Assembly (NCBI GenBank): GCA_003566795.1
Contig: PXBU01000382.1
Location: 1-9,277 of the forward strand
Source: Puniceicoccaceae bacterium
GTDB lineage: Bacteria > Verrucomicrobiota > Verrucomicrobiia > Opitutales > Coraliomargaritaceae
DNA: 9,277 nucleotides
Direction of reading: 5' to 3'
Position numbers and translations under genes: made by a program. Below the pieces are notes generated by a model. That model had not been told where the DNA came from, did not search any database, and saw only the letters and a program-made list of their open reading frames with translations. Positions 1-7,151 of this stretch are shown here, in pieces (within the stretch, counting starts at the first letter, position 1; the number at the start of each line of letters is the position of its first letter).

Positions 1-186
1 CTGAGAGCATCCGGGGGAATTCAACCTCGCAGGCTGGTAGAAAAGCACCGCGATCATGCTTTGATTGGCAGATGGGTTGGTTCAAGGGATTGCCACATCG
101 AGCCTGACTGGATTCTAATCTATCGAAATGAGCCTGATTCATTATACTTGGAACGCTCCGGAAGCCAGAGGTCGTCTTTTTCGTAA
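1..186 (+). CDS. YafQ-family mRNA interferase toxin, 3' part only
   Basis: This is the last 61 codons of a gene whose start lies before the window. The frame matches the C-terminal two thirds of YafQ, the RelE/ParE-fold ribosome-dependent endoribonuclease of DinJ-YafQ type II toxin-antitoxin systems. The core at residues 17-41 (RDHAL, GRW, then DCHIEPDWILIY) aligns without gaps to E. coli YafQ as I remember it. His19, His32 and Asp36 correspond to YafQ His50, His63 and Asp67, and Phe60 corresponds to Phe91. The residue matching catalytic His87 is Gln56: the usual G-T/S-H-x-x-L-F ending reads GSQRSSF here. The toxin is therefore probably weak or dead. The antitoxin of this family is normally encoded just upstream, outside the window. 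The family call is strong; loss of activity is an inference. Confidence 0.85.
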   Translation: MRASGGIQPRRLVEKHRDHALIGRWVGSRDCHIEPDWILIYRNEPDSLYLERSGSQRSSFS

Positions 187-235
187 TAAAAATGACACCT
201 TTAGTCTTCAGGATATTGGATTGTCGCTCGGTCGC

Positions 236-263
236 GGACTCCCTCGGAACAAATTGTGAGTCC
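236..263. other. Stem-loop in the gap after the toxin remnant
   Basis: GGACTC (236-241) and GAGTCC (258-263) are perfect 6-bp inverted arms around a 16-base loop. The loop holds a smaller dyad, ACAA-a-TTGT (249-257). There is no T-tract after it, so it is not a typical intrinsic terminator. It could be a transcript-end hairpin, a protein-binding site or chance. Apart from this, 187-306 shows no convincing gene. Confidence 0.3.
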
Positions 264-306
264 TCAGACTGGCCCTCATGACTGACCTCCGATCTGCAAA
301 TGAGAA

Positions 307-334
307 TTGACCGCTTCTAAATCGACCGTATTCT
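307..334 (+). promoter_or_regulatory. Candidate promoter of the antitoxin-like gene
   Basis: A TTGACC box (307-312, 5 of 6 to the sigma-70 -35 consensus) is followed after 16 bases by TATTCT (329-334, 4 of 6 to the -10 consensus). The ATG at 342 lies only 7 bases beyond the -10 box and has no Shine-Dalgarno sequence before it. If the promoter is real, the transcript would be leaderless or nearly so. This rests on box matches alone. Confidence 0.3.
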
Positions 335-341
335 CAACAAT

Positions 342-586
<245 letters not shown>

Positions 587-640
587 CCCGCGCGACTCTC
601 CTTTAAGCTTTTTCAGAGAAGTGAGATCAAGACGCTGGTT

Positions 641-1102
641 TCAATCGCTGCGGTGGCTGACAGCCAGTCGGCGGGAAAGGATGCTTTTGGCCGCGAAATA
701 CAGCAGTGCATACAGCAGCGGAGCGGCGACCACCCAGCCGGCGATGGCGTGGACAAAGGTCCAGGCAAACTCGCGGGTGGTGGCGACCCAATCCTCAAAA
801 AATATCCGACTAAACTCAGTCAGACTGAGCGAAAAAGGCTCCGCAGCGAACAGCCACTCCCCAAAGCGGAGGAAGGGAATAATCAGCAGTAGTTTGAGCG
901 GTCCCACCACCCAATTGACAGCCTGGACGATTGGTTGATTGAGCCGCAGCAAGAGTGCCGTCAAGGTATTGAGCGGGAGTGAGAACCCCATGATCGGAAA
1001 AATCCCAATCGTAAAGGACGACGCGACCGCAGTGGACCCCTGGTGTAGATTGACCCCATTGGTTAATTCACGGCGGATGACTCGCTTCACTCTTCCCAGC
1101 AC
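641..1102 (-). CDS. DUF2062 family integral membrane protein
   Basis: The 153-residue product is a small multi-pass membrane protein of the DUF2062 type, whose function is unknown. A basic amphipathic N-terminus (residues 4-12, RVKRVIRRE) leads into a first hydrophobic hairpin (about 24-52) with the motif SSFTIGIFPIMGFSLPLNTL. A second hydrophobic segment (about 57-80) carries NQP, VNWVVGPL and the PFLRFGEWLF motif seen in verrucomicrobial relatives. A third lies near residues 115-142. The start chosen is GTG at 1102. The open frame extends upstream only ten more codons, to the TAA of the methyltransferase gene in the same frame, and holds no ATG; an ATT at 1129 is the only other conceivable start. 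No Shine-Dalgarno site is visible, so translation may depend on the upstream gene. The family is confident, the exact start is not. Confidence 0.75.
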   Translation of the reverse strand: MLGRVKRVIRRELTNGVNLHQGSTAVASSFTIGIFPIMGFSLPLNTLTALLLRLNQPIVQAVNWVVGPLKLLLIIPFLRFGEWLFAAEPFSLSLTEFSRIFFEDWVATTREFAWTFVHAIAGWVVAAPLLYALLYFAAKSILSRRLAVSHRSD

Positions 1103-1132
1103 AGTGAAATATCGTCGGAAGAGCCGAATAGC

Positions 1133-1735
1133 TTACTGAACCGGCATATGCTGCTTTTCATAGTCGAGACAAGCGCGTTTGAGCGCCAGCCCCCAGCGAT
1201 AGCCGCCCAACTGGCCATCGCTGCGGATCACCCGGTGGCATGGGATCAGCCAGGCGATGGGATTGGCGCCGATCGCACGACCGATTGCCCGCACCGCCCG
1301 GGGCCGCCCCACCCGCTGCGCCACTTCGGCATAGGTCGAGACGCTGCCCCAGGGGATGGCTACCAAAGCCCGCCAGACCTGAACCTGGAAGGGAGTGCCG
1401 CGCACCAGCAGCCGCATCTCCCCGGATCCGCCAGTGCCAGGGGTGAAGGCAGCTGCCAGCATGGAGGACATCTCATCGGCTCGCGCCGGGCGTGCCCGCA
1501 AGGCGGCACCCGGCCAACTGCGGGCAAGACCCGCCAGTGCCCGCGACTCACCCGCTGTCGGCACAAAGGCCAGATAGCAGATACGGCCGGCGGTGACTCC
1601 GACCAGGCAGTGGCCCAGCGGCGTCTCAACGAAGCTATAATCAATGATCCAGTCAGAAAAGCCCACCCCGCCACGCTCACTCGCGGGTAGAGTCGCCAGC
1701 GTCAAGTGTCGCGGACTGGAATTATCGCTGTGCAT
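1133..1735 (-). CDS. ogt: Methylated-DNA--[protein]-cysteine S-methyltransferase (Ogt/Ada C-terminal type)
   Basis: This 200-residue suicide enzyme would repair O6-methylguanine (and O4-methylthymine) in DNA by moving the methyl group irreversibly to its own cysteine. An N-terminal ribonuclease-H-like domain (about residues 30-110) is followed by the catalytic domain from GTPFQVQVWRAL (113-124). The helix-turn-helix segment is TYAEVAQRVGRPRAVRAIG (134-152), the Asn hinge is N158, and the active site is PCHRV with Cys166. The closing GGYRWGLALKR (177-187) is also typical. All key residues are present, so it should be active. ATG at 1735 is chosen because a G-rich Shine-Dalgarno site precedes it. 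The frame stays open to a TTG at 1840, but that 35-residue extension has no family resemblance. About 30 residues precede the conserved part. The gene symbol reflects the domain; ogt and ada-C types are hard to separate by eye. Confidence 0.92.
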   Translation of the reverse strand: MHSDNSSPRHLTLATLPASERGGVGFSDWIIDYSFVETPLGHCLVGVTAGRICYLAFVPTAGESRALAGLARSWPGAALRARPARADEMSSMLAAAFTPGTGGSGEMRLLVRGTPFQVQVWRALVAIPWGSVSTYAEVAQRVGRPRAVRAIGRAIGANPIAWLIPCHRVIRSDGQLGGYRWGLALKRACLDYEKQHMPVQ

Positions 1736-1741
1736 GCTACG

Positions 1742-1751
1742 TTCACCCCCC
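1742..1751 (-). promoter_or_regulatory. Ribosome binding site that fixes the methyltransferase start
   Basis: On the minus strand GGGGGGTGAA ends 6 bases before the ATG at 1735. It matches the anti-Shine-Dalgarno core better than anything near the more distant TTG at 1840, and so supports the 200-residue form of the protein. Confidence 0.55.
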
Positions 1752-1818
1752 GCTTTTTCCGATGTTGCATTCTTGCTTGATGCGGGGAAAGGTGCAATCA
1801 ATCTGCTGCATCTCAAGC

Positions 1819-1837
1819 GGTCAAAAATTAATTGACC
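1819..1837. promoter_or_regulatory. Perfect inverted repeat in the divergent intergenic region, candidate operator
   Basis: GGTCAA (1819-1824), a 7-base AT-only spacer AAATTAA (1825-1831) and TTGACC (1832-1837) form a perfect 19-bp dyad between the divergent methyltransferase and ABC operons. Each arm reads TTGACC outward, a -35-like box on both strands. On the minus strand it is followed after 17 bases by TTGATT (3 of 6 to the -10 consensus). On the plus strand no decent -10 box follows. The size and symmetry suit a dimeric repressor or activator site. No experimental or family evidence identifies the binder. Confidence 0.4.
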
Positions 1838-1878
1838 CAAGGAACCAACTTTCAGCTAAAGCAGACTAAGGCAATCAG

Positions 1879-2928
1879 ATGGAAAAACCTCCAAGTATAC
1901 GCGTGACTAACCTGTGCCGCCAGTTCGGTCGGGTGCATGCGGTCCAGAGTGTCAATTTTACCGTCCACCAAGGTGAGGTTGTCGGCTTTCTCGGCCCCAA
2001 TGGTGCGGGAAAAAGCACGGTCATGCGCATCCTCAGCGGCATCATGCCCGCCACTTCCGGCTCAGCTTGGGTTGGCGGGGTCTCGGTGGCCAGGGATCCG
2101 CATATGGTGAAACGAAAGATTGGCTATATGCCCGAAAATAATCCACTCCCCGACGATATGCGGGTGGTGGAGTATCTGCGTTTCCGCGCTCGTTTAAAAG
2201 AGGTGCCGGGCCGAAAAATCCGGGAGACGGTCCAGGAGGCCATGGAGATCTGTGATCTCGCTCGCACCGCCCGGCGCAAGATCATTGGCACGCTGTCAAA
2301 GGGCTTTCGGCAGCGGGTCGGCATCGCGGACGCACTGCTGGGCAAGCCGGAGGTCATCATTATGGATGAACCGACTATTGGCTTGGACCCCCACCAAATA
2401 CAGGGCATTCGGAAACTGATTGATAATCTGCGGGGCAAACTGACGGTCGTGCTTTCCAGCCACATTCTGCCCGAGATTGAGCGCAGCTGCGACCGCGTGA
2501 TCGTCATCAACCGGGGACGGATCGTTGCCGCAGGCACCAGCCAGGAACTGCGCGATGAATTTCTGCCCGGCAATCGTTTCCTGATCGAGGTCGCTGGAGC
2601 GGCGGAGATGGTCGGCCTGACGCTCAATCAGTCCGGCATCGACGCAGCCATTATTGACGAAGTGGCCGCGCCGAATGGACGAAAGAAACTGACGCTCCGG
2701 GTCGAAAGCGAGGGCACCGATGGCGCCTCCCTGCTGCGCGTGCTCGGGCAAAGCAAGGACTTTTCGCTGATGAGTCTCGCCCACAGCGAACCAACCCTGG
2801 AGGAAATCTTCCTCGCGGCCACCAAACGCTCATGGGAAGAAACAATCGATGAAAAACCTGATGGCGACCTGCCTGAACTAGACGAACCCGAAGAAGCAGT
2901 AGAATCTCCACCCCCGACCCGTCCCTAG
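1879..2928 (+). CDS. ABC transporter ATP-binding protein, GldA-like (ABC-2 exporter class)
   Basis: This 349-residue cytoplasmic ATPase would power the permease encoded next. Walker A is GPNGAGKST (39-47). The Q-loop region is IGYMPENNPL (81-90), with Glu86 where other ABC classes have Gln, as is usual in GldA/CcmA/DrrA-like proteins. The signature is LSKGFRQRVG (139-148), Walker B is VIIMDEP (159-165), the D-loop is GLDP (168-171) and the switch His is 195. All catalytic positions are intact. After the nucleotide-binding domain (about 1-235) there is a small regulatory-type C-terminal domain, then a Pro/Glu/Asp-rich tail of roughly 35 residues from about 315 to the end. AAGG at 1868-1871 is a suitable ribosome binding site. 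It heads a tight operon: the permease ATG follows its stop by one base. In Bacteroidota, GldA serves gliding motility/type IX secretion with GldF and GldG; outside that phylum the role is unknown. Confidence 0.92.
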   Translation: MEKPPSIRVTNLCRQFGRVHAVQSVNFTVHQGEVVGFLGPNGAGKSTVMRILSGIMPATSGSAWVGGVSVARDPHMVKRKIGYMPENNPLPDDMRVVEYLRFRARLKEVPGRKIRETVQEAMEICDLARTARRKIIGTLSKGFRQRVGIADALLGKPEVIIMDEPTIGLDPHQIQGIRKLIDNLRGKLTVVLSSHILPEIERSCDRVIVINRGRIVAAGTSQELRDEFLPGNRFLIEVAGAAEMVGLTLNQSGIDAAIIDEVAAPNGRKKLTLRVESEGTDGASLLRVLGQSKDFSLMSLAHSEPTLEEIFLAATKRSWEETIDEKPDGDLPELDEPEEAVESPPPTRP

Positions 2929-2929
2929 G

Positions 2930-3694
2930 ATGCGACATTTTTTAACCTTACTAAAGCATGAATTACGCATGCTGCTCATCAGCCCCTCCACTTATGTGGC
3001 AGGGGTGCTGTTCCTGTGCCTGATGGGTTTCCTCTACTGGGCGATCCTGCGCAGCACCGTGAACGCCCCGTCGGATATCCTGCCCAGCGTTCAGTTTTTC
3101 AGCATCTTCTGGATCCCCGTTTTTTTCGTGGTTCCCTTACTGACGATGCGGAGCATTGCCGACGAGCGCAGCACGGGAACTCTGGACACTTTGATGACGA
3201 CGCCGGTCTCCAGGGGGGCCGTTGTCCTGAGCAAATTCGCGGGGGCCTACATTTTTTACATTTTCCTGTGGGGACTCACATTGGCCTTTCCTTTGATTAC
3301 CCAAAGAAATTACCCGCACGCCGCGGAAAGCGGAGCGCTGCTTGATACGGCCTCCATTACCGGCAGTTTCCTCTTCCTGGCCATCAGTGGGGTCCTGTTT
3401 GTTTCCATCGGTATTTTAGCCAGCAGCTTTACCCGCAGCCAACTCGTCGCCGGGATGCTCTGCTTTACCACGCTCTTCGTGGTGATTGTTGGCGGACAGC
3501 AACTCGGCAGTCTCGCCGAGAGTGGTGGCCAGTTAGTCGGGTGGCTAAATGCGGTAGTCAACTACCTGCAGATTTTCGAGCATCTGGATGATTTCTCACG
3601 AGGGATTATTGATACCCGCCCGTTTTTTTACTACCTAAGCACCGGGGCATTGCTGCTGGGTATTTCCACTCTGGTCATTGAGGCAAAAGCATAA
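2930..3694 (+). CDS. ABC-2 type transporter permease, GldF-like
   Basis: The 254-residue inner-membrane permease has about six hydrophobic segments: roughly residues 20-41, 57-73, 103-123, 145-166, 172-190 and 232-250. Between the second and third lies the cytoplasmic coupling motif of this family, PLLTMRSIADERSTGTLDTL then MTTPVSRG (69-96), which contacts the ATPase. An N-terminal helix FLTLLKHELRMLLISPSTY (4-22) is also typical. Length and topology match GldF/NosY-type permeases. Its ATG lies one base after the ATPase stop and has no separate ribosome binding site, so translation is probably coupled. Its stop overlaps the next start by one base (TAATG). The substrate cannot be inferred. Confidence 0.9.
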   Translation: MRHFLTLLKHELRMLLISPSTYVAGVLFLCLMGFLYWAILRSTVNAPSDILPSVQFFSIFWIPVFFVVPLLTMRSIADERSTGTLDTLMTTPVSRGAVVLSKFAGAYIFYIFLWGLTLAFPLITQRNYPHAAESGALLDTASITGSFLFLAISGVLFVSIGILASSFTRSQLVAGMLCFTTLFVVIVGGQQLGSLAESGGQLVGWLNAVVNYLQIFEHLDDFSRGIIDTRPFFYYLSTGALLLGISTLVIEAKA

Positions 3695-5178
3695 TGGACA
3701 ACAGCCGTTTCAACGAATTTCGCCATACACGTCGTTTTCGGGCCATCAACCGGGCTGCGCAGATCCTGCTGGGGCTTTCGCTGATCATTGCGTTGAACTT
3801 CCTGGCCTCAAAACATTTTCACCGCATCGATCTGACGCAAACCGGCAGCTATACGCTCGCGCCCGAAACCAGAGCCTACATCCGGGAGCTACAGGAACCG
3901 GTTAAAATAATTGTAACGATCCCGAACAACCCGGAGATCCCCGAATCCGTCCAAGTCCACCGGCACCTGCAAAAGCTGCTGCGTGAATATGAGGCTGCTG
4001 GGATGAAAGATGGGCGCCGGCTGGTCGAAATCGAATTTGTCGATATTTACCGCCAGCGCAGCCGCGCTCAAGAACTCGCCAACCTCTATAAACTAACTCA
4101 GGAAAACGTCATTATTGTCGCCCGGGGAGACCGCACCCAGGAAATACGGGCTGGCCAGCTATACGAAAGACGGGGGCAGGAAATCGTCGGCTTCCGGGGC
4201 GAAAAAGCCATCCCCTCTGCCATCGTCGATGTGACGGCTGGTGCCGCAGATAAGGTTTACTTCGTGGTCGGACACGGGGAGATGCGCTTGGATGATGTCG
4301 ATCCGCTACGTGGGCTCTCGCAACTCGAAAGCTTTCTCAGAGAACGCAACTATCTGCTCGCAACGCTGGATCTCGCCGTCGAGCCTGCCGTACCCAGCGA
4401 CGCCGACTTAGTCATCATTCCCTCGCCGCAGGCCAGCTTCCTGGCTGAGGAAGTCGAGAAGCTCCGCCGCTACATGACTGAACGCAATGGCCGGATGATC
4501 GTCCTATTGGACCCTGGCCGGCGTCATGGCCTGGAAGATCTCTTCTTCGATTGGGGCATTCTCACCGATGATATGGCAGTCATGGAGATGGGTGCTGATT
4601 ATCGCTCTCAAAGTGGTGACTTAATCATCCGGCGCTTTGCCGAGCATCCGATTACGAACCTGCTGATTGAATATCAAATCACCGCTCTGTTCGGACAGCC
4701 AAGACCGGTCCGCACCGATCCTGCGGCCCTGGCCAATGAAAGGATAAGAGTCGAACAGCTGCTCGGCACCTCGGAACAAAGCTGGGCGGAGCGCGATTAC
4801 CGCACACAAGACCCGATCGTTTTTGACCAAGGGCGCGATCTGCGCGGCCCGGTTAGCATCGCCGCTATTTCCACGCGCAGTGTCGGCTCCGACCTGGGCA
4901 TCAACATCCCGGGCGGGCGACTTGCTGTCTTCGGTAACTCAGACTTTATTTCCAACAACCTGCTGCGAGCCTTTGGGAACCGCACCCTGTTTTTCAATAC
5001 CATGAATTGGGCGCTTTCCCGGAACAGCATGCTGAATATTCCAACCCGTCCGCTGGAAAGTTACCAGATTGTGATGAGTGAAAAAGACCTCAACCGCATC
5101 CTGATACACTTCTCGATCATGCCAATTGCCATCGCCCTGTTCGGGACATTTATTTTCATCATTCGCCGCCGACATTAG
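3694..5178 (+). CDS. GldG-like ABC transporter auxiliary protein
   Basis: This 494-residue protein matches the GldG family (ABC_transp_aux domain). It is built as an N-terminal anchor helix (about 23-38), a large extracytoplasmic part, and a C-terminal membrane helix (about 469-490) ending in RRRH. Family landmarks are the DLTQTGSYTLAPETR segment (46-60), the thioredoxin/GATase-like stretch with FRGEKAIPSAI (167-177), VYFVVGHGE (188-196), ADLVIIPSPQ (237-246), GRMIVLLDPG (266-275), RLAVFGNSDFISNN (409-422) and NTMNWAL (435-441). Length is normal for a stand-alone GldG, not a permease fusion. GAGG at 3680-3683 is a possible ribosome binding site. It overlaps the permease stop by one base and is followed 10 bases later by the DUF4340 gene. 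The family is confident; the biochemical role is not established even for relatives. Confidence 0.88.
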   Translation: MDNSRFNEFRHTRRFRAINRAAQILLGLSLIIALNFLASKHFHRIDLTQTGSYTLAPETRAYIRELQEPVKIIVTIPNNPEIPESVQVHRHLQKLLREYEAAGMKDGRRLVEIEFVDIYRQRSRAQELANLYKLTQENVIIVARGDRTQEIRAGQLYERRGQEIVGFRGEKAIPSAIVDVTAGAADKVYFVVGHGEMRLDDVDPLRGLSQLESFLRERNYLLATLDLAVEPAVPSDADLVIIPSPQASFLAEEVEKLRRYMTERNGRMIVLLDPGRRHGLEDLFFDWGILTDDMAVMEMGADYRSQSGDLIIRRFAEHPITNLLIEYQITALFGQPRPVRTDPAALANERIRVEQLLGTSEQSWAERDYRTQDPIVFDQGRDLRGPVSIAAISTRSVGSDLGINIPGGRLAVFGNSDFISNNLLRAFGNRTLFFNTMNWALSRNSMLNIPTRPLESYQIVMSEKDLNRILIHFSIMPIAIALFGTFIFIIRRRH

Positions 5179-5188
5179 TCACAAAACG

Positions 5189-7126
5189 ATGCGCTTCAAA
5201 TTCACCATATTCCTTCTGGGCCTGAACGTTATAGCTTTCGCATTGATCGCCTATTTAACCCAGGCTTCCAATCCATTCGAAAGGTCCGGCGGGAGCCTTG
5301 CCGCGCAGATCGGGCGTGAAATTATCGAAGTCGATAGAATCGAGTTGCGTGGCAGCGGCATTGAACAACCAAGAGTGATTACACGAGTAGGTTCTAATTG
5401 GAAGATTATTGAACCGATGCAGTGGAAAGCGAACTACTTTGCCATCAACCGGATTCTCAATCAACTGCAGTTCATCGAGCAGGAGGCAACGTTCTCTATC
5501 GACGAGATTTTGGGTACTGGCCAGTCACTGGCAGACTATGGGTTAGAAGATCCAGTGATTGAACTGATCATTTCCGAGGGTGACAACTCCATCCAACTCA
5601 GCATCGGCACAATGACGGATATCGGTAACAATGTTTACCTGCTGGGGCCGGATCGTAAGCGTATTTTTGTCGTCAGCAGGGAGGTGATCGATAGCCTGTT
5701 GATAAACCTGCATGACTTGCGCAACCGGGAAATATTTGATATCCCGGTTTTCGAAGTCACTGATTTCAGCGTTCAAATCAAGTCGGCCACCGACGCAACC
5801 GAAGGTGATCTGCGGGTGCGCCTCTCTAACACGACCGGGCAGTGGCGATTTGAGGCTCCGCTTTCGGCGGAAGCCGACCCGGCACTCGTTTCCAACACAA
5901 TCAACAACCTCGCGTCGCTCAAAGTAAACCGCTTCATCCAACCCGAGGATGCGGACCCGGAACTGCTGGGTTTGGAAAGCCCATTTATGCGTATCACCCT
6001 GCATGGCAACAAGCGGCGGCAAACCCTCTTGATCGGCAACCGCGACAGGTCGAACACCAGCAGAGATACGGCGCAATATTTTGCACGCCTGGAAGGTAAC
6101 CCCATCGCTTTTTCGGTCGACGCACGTCCCTTTGAAAATCTCATGCGAGCCCAGGAGTCCTTACGGAAGCGAAATTTCATGAATTTTGAAGCTGCCGATT
6201 TAAGTGCGATCCACATTTCCGAAGCGGGTCGAGAAATAAGACTTCAGGAGATAGAAACCGGCGACTGGCAGGTACTCGAAAGCATCGGAAATGGGCAAAT
6301 CAAACAGCGGCGGGCCGACCCCGAAGTCATGCAGCTCCTCATCAATGACCTGCAGCAACTGCGCGCGAAAAACTTCGTCATTGATGCCCCCAATACGGTC
6401 GACCTCGAACGATTGGGCTTCAACGCACCGCGCCGTGTCATCACCTTGCAATTCGATTCAGCCGAGCCCATTACGCTGGAATTGGCCCATCCAGAGGACG
6501 AGAACGAAAAACTCTATGCCAAAGCTTCAACTAAAGAATCCGTCTATGAGATTGAACGCCGCCCTACCCTGCAACTTTTCCCGCTTAACCTTTTGCATTA
6601 CCGCAACCGTAATCTTGAGACGCTACCGGGCGCAGCCGTCATCAAAAGTGTGACTCTCGAAAATATTTTGAGCGACGAACGAATCGTTCACTACCAACCT
6701 GAAAATCAGGAAGCGGGCTGGCCCAACCTGATCGAGCAGCTGGATTCGGAGCAAGCAGATGCGGTTAGCACACTGTTGACCAAGCTACGAACATTTGTGG
6801 TGCAATCGTATCTGGCAGATGAATTCAATGAGGCTTATCAATTGGACCCGGATCGCTCACTTCCCTGGACCTATCGCCTGAGCGCCGAGGTCTTGCTACC
6901 AGGTGGCGAAACGGAACAAACCAGAACACTCGAATATGTCTTTACGGAGCGGCTTTCGGGCACGAAACAAATCGGAGGCAACAAAGTCCGGAATGCCATG
7001 TTTGAACTTACATTGGATTTAATCGAAGCACTGTATGTGCTGACAGAGGATCGGGCCCTTCCACCAGAAGCGCTGGACGAACCCGTGCCTGAACCAACGG
7101 ATCCTGAACCGGTCCCGGAGCCCTAG
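5189..7126 (+). CDS. DUF4340 family membrane-anchored periplasmic protein with four internal repeats
   Basis: The 645-residue protein has one N-terminal anchor (RFKF then hydrophobic residues about 6-23) and a long, mainly beta/alpha exported part. DUF4340 proteins are typically encoded right after GldG-like genes, as here. Four degenerate repeats are visible, each opening with a Trp (W70, W220, W360, W511). The Trp is followed by a helix with an LxxLxxxxxxxF pattern, and in the first three by a short GL/GF-x-x-P turn: YGLEDP 117-122, LGLESP 260-265, LGFNAP 409-414. A strand pair then leads to an LRxR-like helix end: LHDLRNRE 174-181, ESLRKRNF 323-330, LLHYRNRN 468-475. The last 22 residues are a Pro/Glu tail, ending in PVPEP. 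ATG 5189 is chosen over 5126 because the longer form only adds an antisense-like overlap with gldG and would bury the anchor. No Shine-Dalgarno site is seen. Function is unknown. Confidence 0.85.
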   Translation: MRFKFTIFLLGLNVIAFALIAYLTQASNPFERSGGSLAAQIGREIIEVDRIELRGSGIEQPRVITRVGSNWKIIEPMQWKANYFAINRILNQLQFIEQEATFSIDEILGTGQSLADYGLEDPVIELIISEGDNSIQLSIGTMTDIGNNVYLLGPDRKRIFVVSREVIDSLLINLHDLRNREIFDIPVFEVTDFSVQIKSATDATEGDLRVRLSNTTGQWRFEAPLSAEADPALVSNTINNLASLKVNRFIQPEDADPELLGLESPFMRITLHGNKRRQTLLIGNRDRSNTSRDTAQYFARLEGNPIAFSVDARPFENLMRAQESLRKRNFMNFEAADLSAIHISEAGREIRLQEIETGDWQVLESIGNGQIKQRRADPEVMQLLINDLQQLRAKNFVIDAPNTVDLERLGFNAPRRVITLQFDSAEPITLELAHPEDENEKLYAKASTKESVYEIERRPTLQLFPLNLLHYRNRNLETLPGAAVIKSVTLENILSDERIVHYQPENQEAGWPNLIEQLDSEQADAVSTLLTKLRTFVVQSYLADEFNEAYQLDPDRSLPWTYRLSAEVLLPGGETEQTRTLEYVFTERLSGTKQIGGNKVRNAMFELTLDLIEALYVLTEDRALPPEALDEPVPEPTDPEPVPEP

Positions 7127-7151
7127 TCCCCTCAAGCAGTGCCCTCTTGTC

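Noticed and set aside
203..269. Possible integron attC site, suggested by nested inverted repeats next to small toxin-antitoxin genes
   Set aside because: The terminal RYYYAAC/GTTRRRY core sites expected of attC are not present at either edge.
1148..1690. 180-residue open frame on the plus strand opposite the methyltransferase
   Set aside because: It lies antisense to a gene with an intact catalytic motif, its composition (Arg/Pro/Gly/His-rich) is typical of a high-GC antisense shadow, and it resembles no known family.
1736..1840. Upstream extension of the methyltransferase to TTG 1840
   Set aside because: The extra 35 residues show no domain resemblance, overlap the candidate operator, and lack a ribosome binding site, whereas ATG 1735 has one.
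2124..2784. Two long minus-strand open frames (167 and 162 residues) inside the ABC ATPase gene
   Set aside because: They overlap each other and sit opposite fully conserved Walker and signature motifs, so they are shadows of the ATPase codons.
5126..5188. Longer DUF4340 start at ATG 5126
   Set aside because: It would overlap the end of the GldG-like gene by 53 bases and put 21 unrelated residues before a normal membrane anchor that begins with MRFKF.
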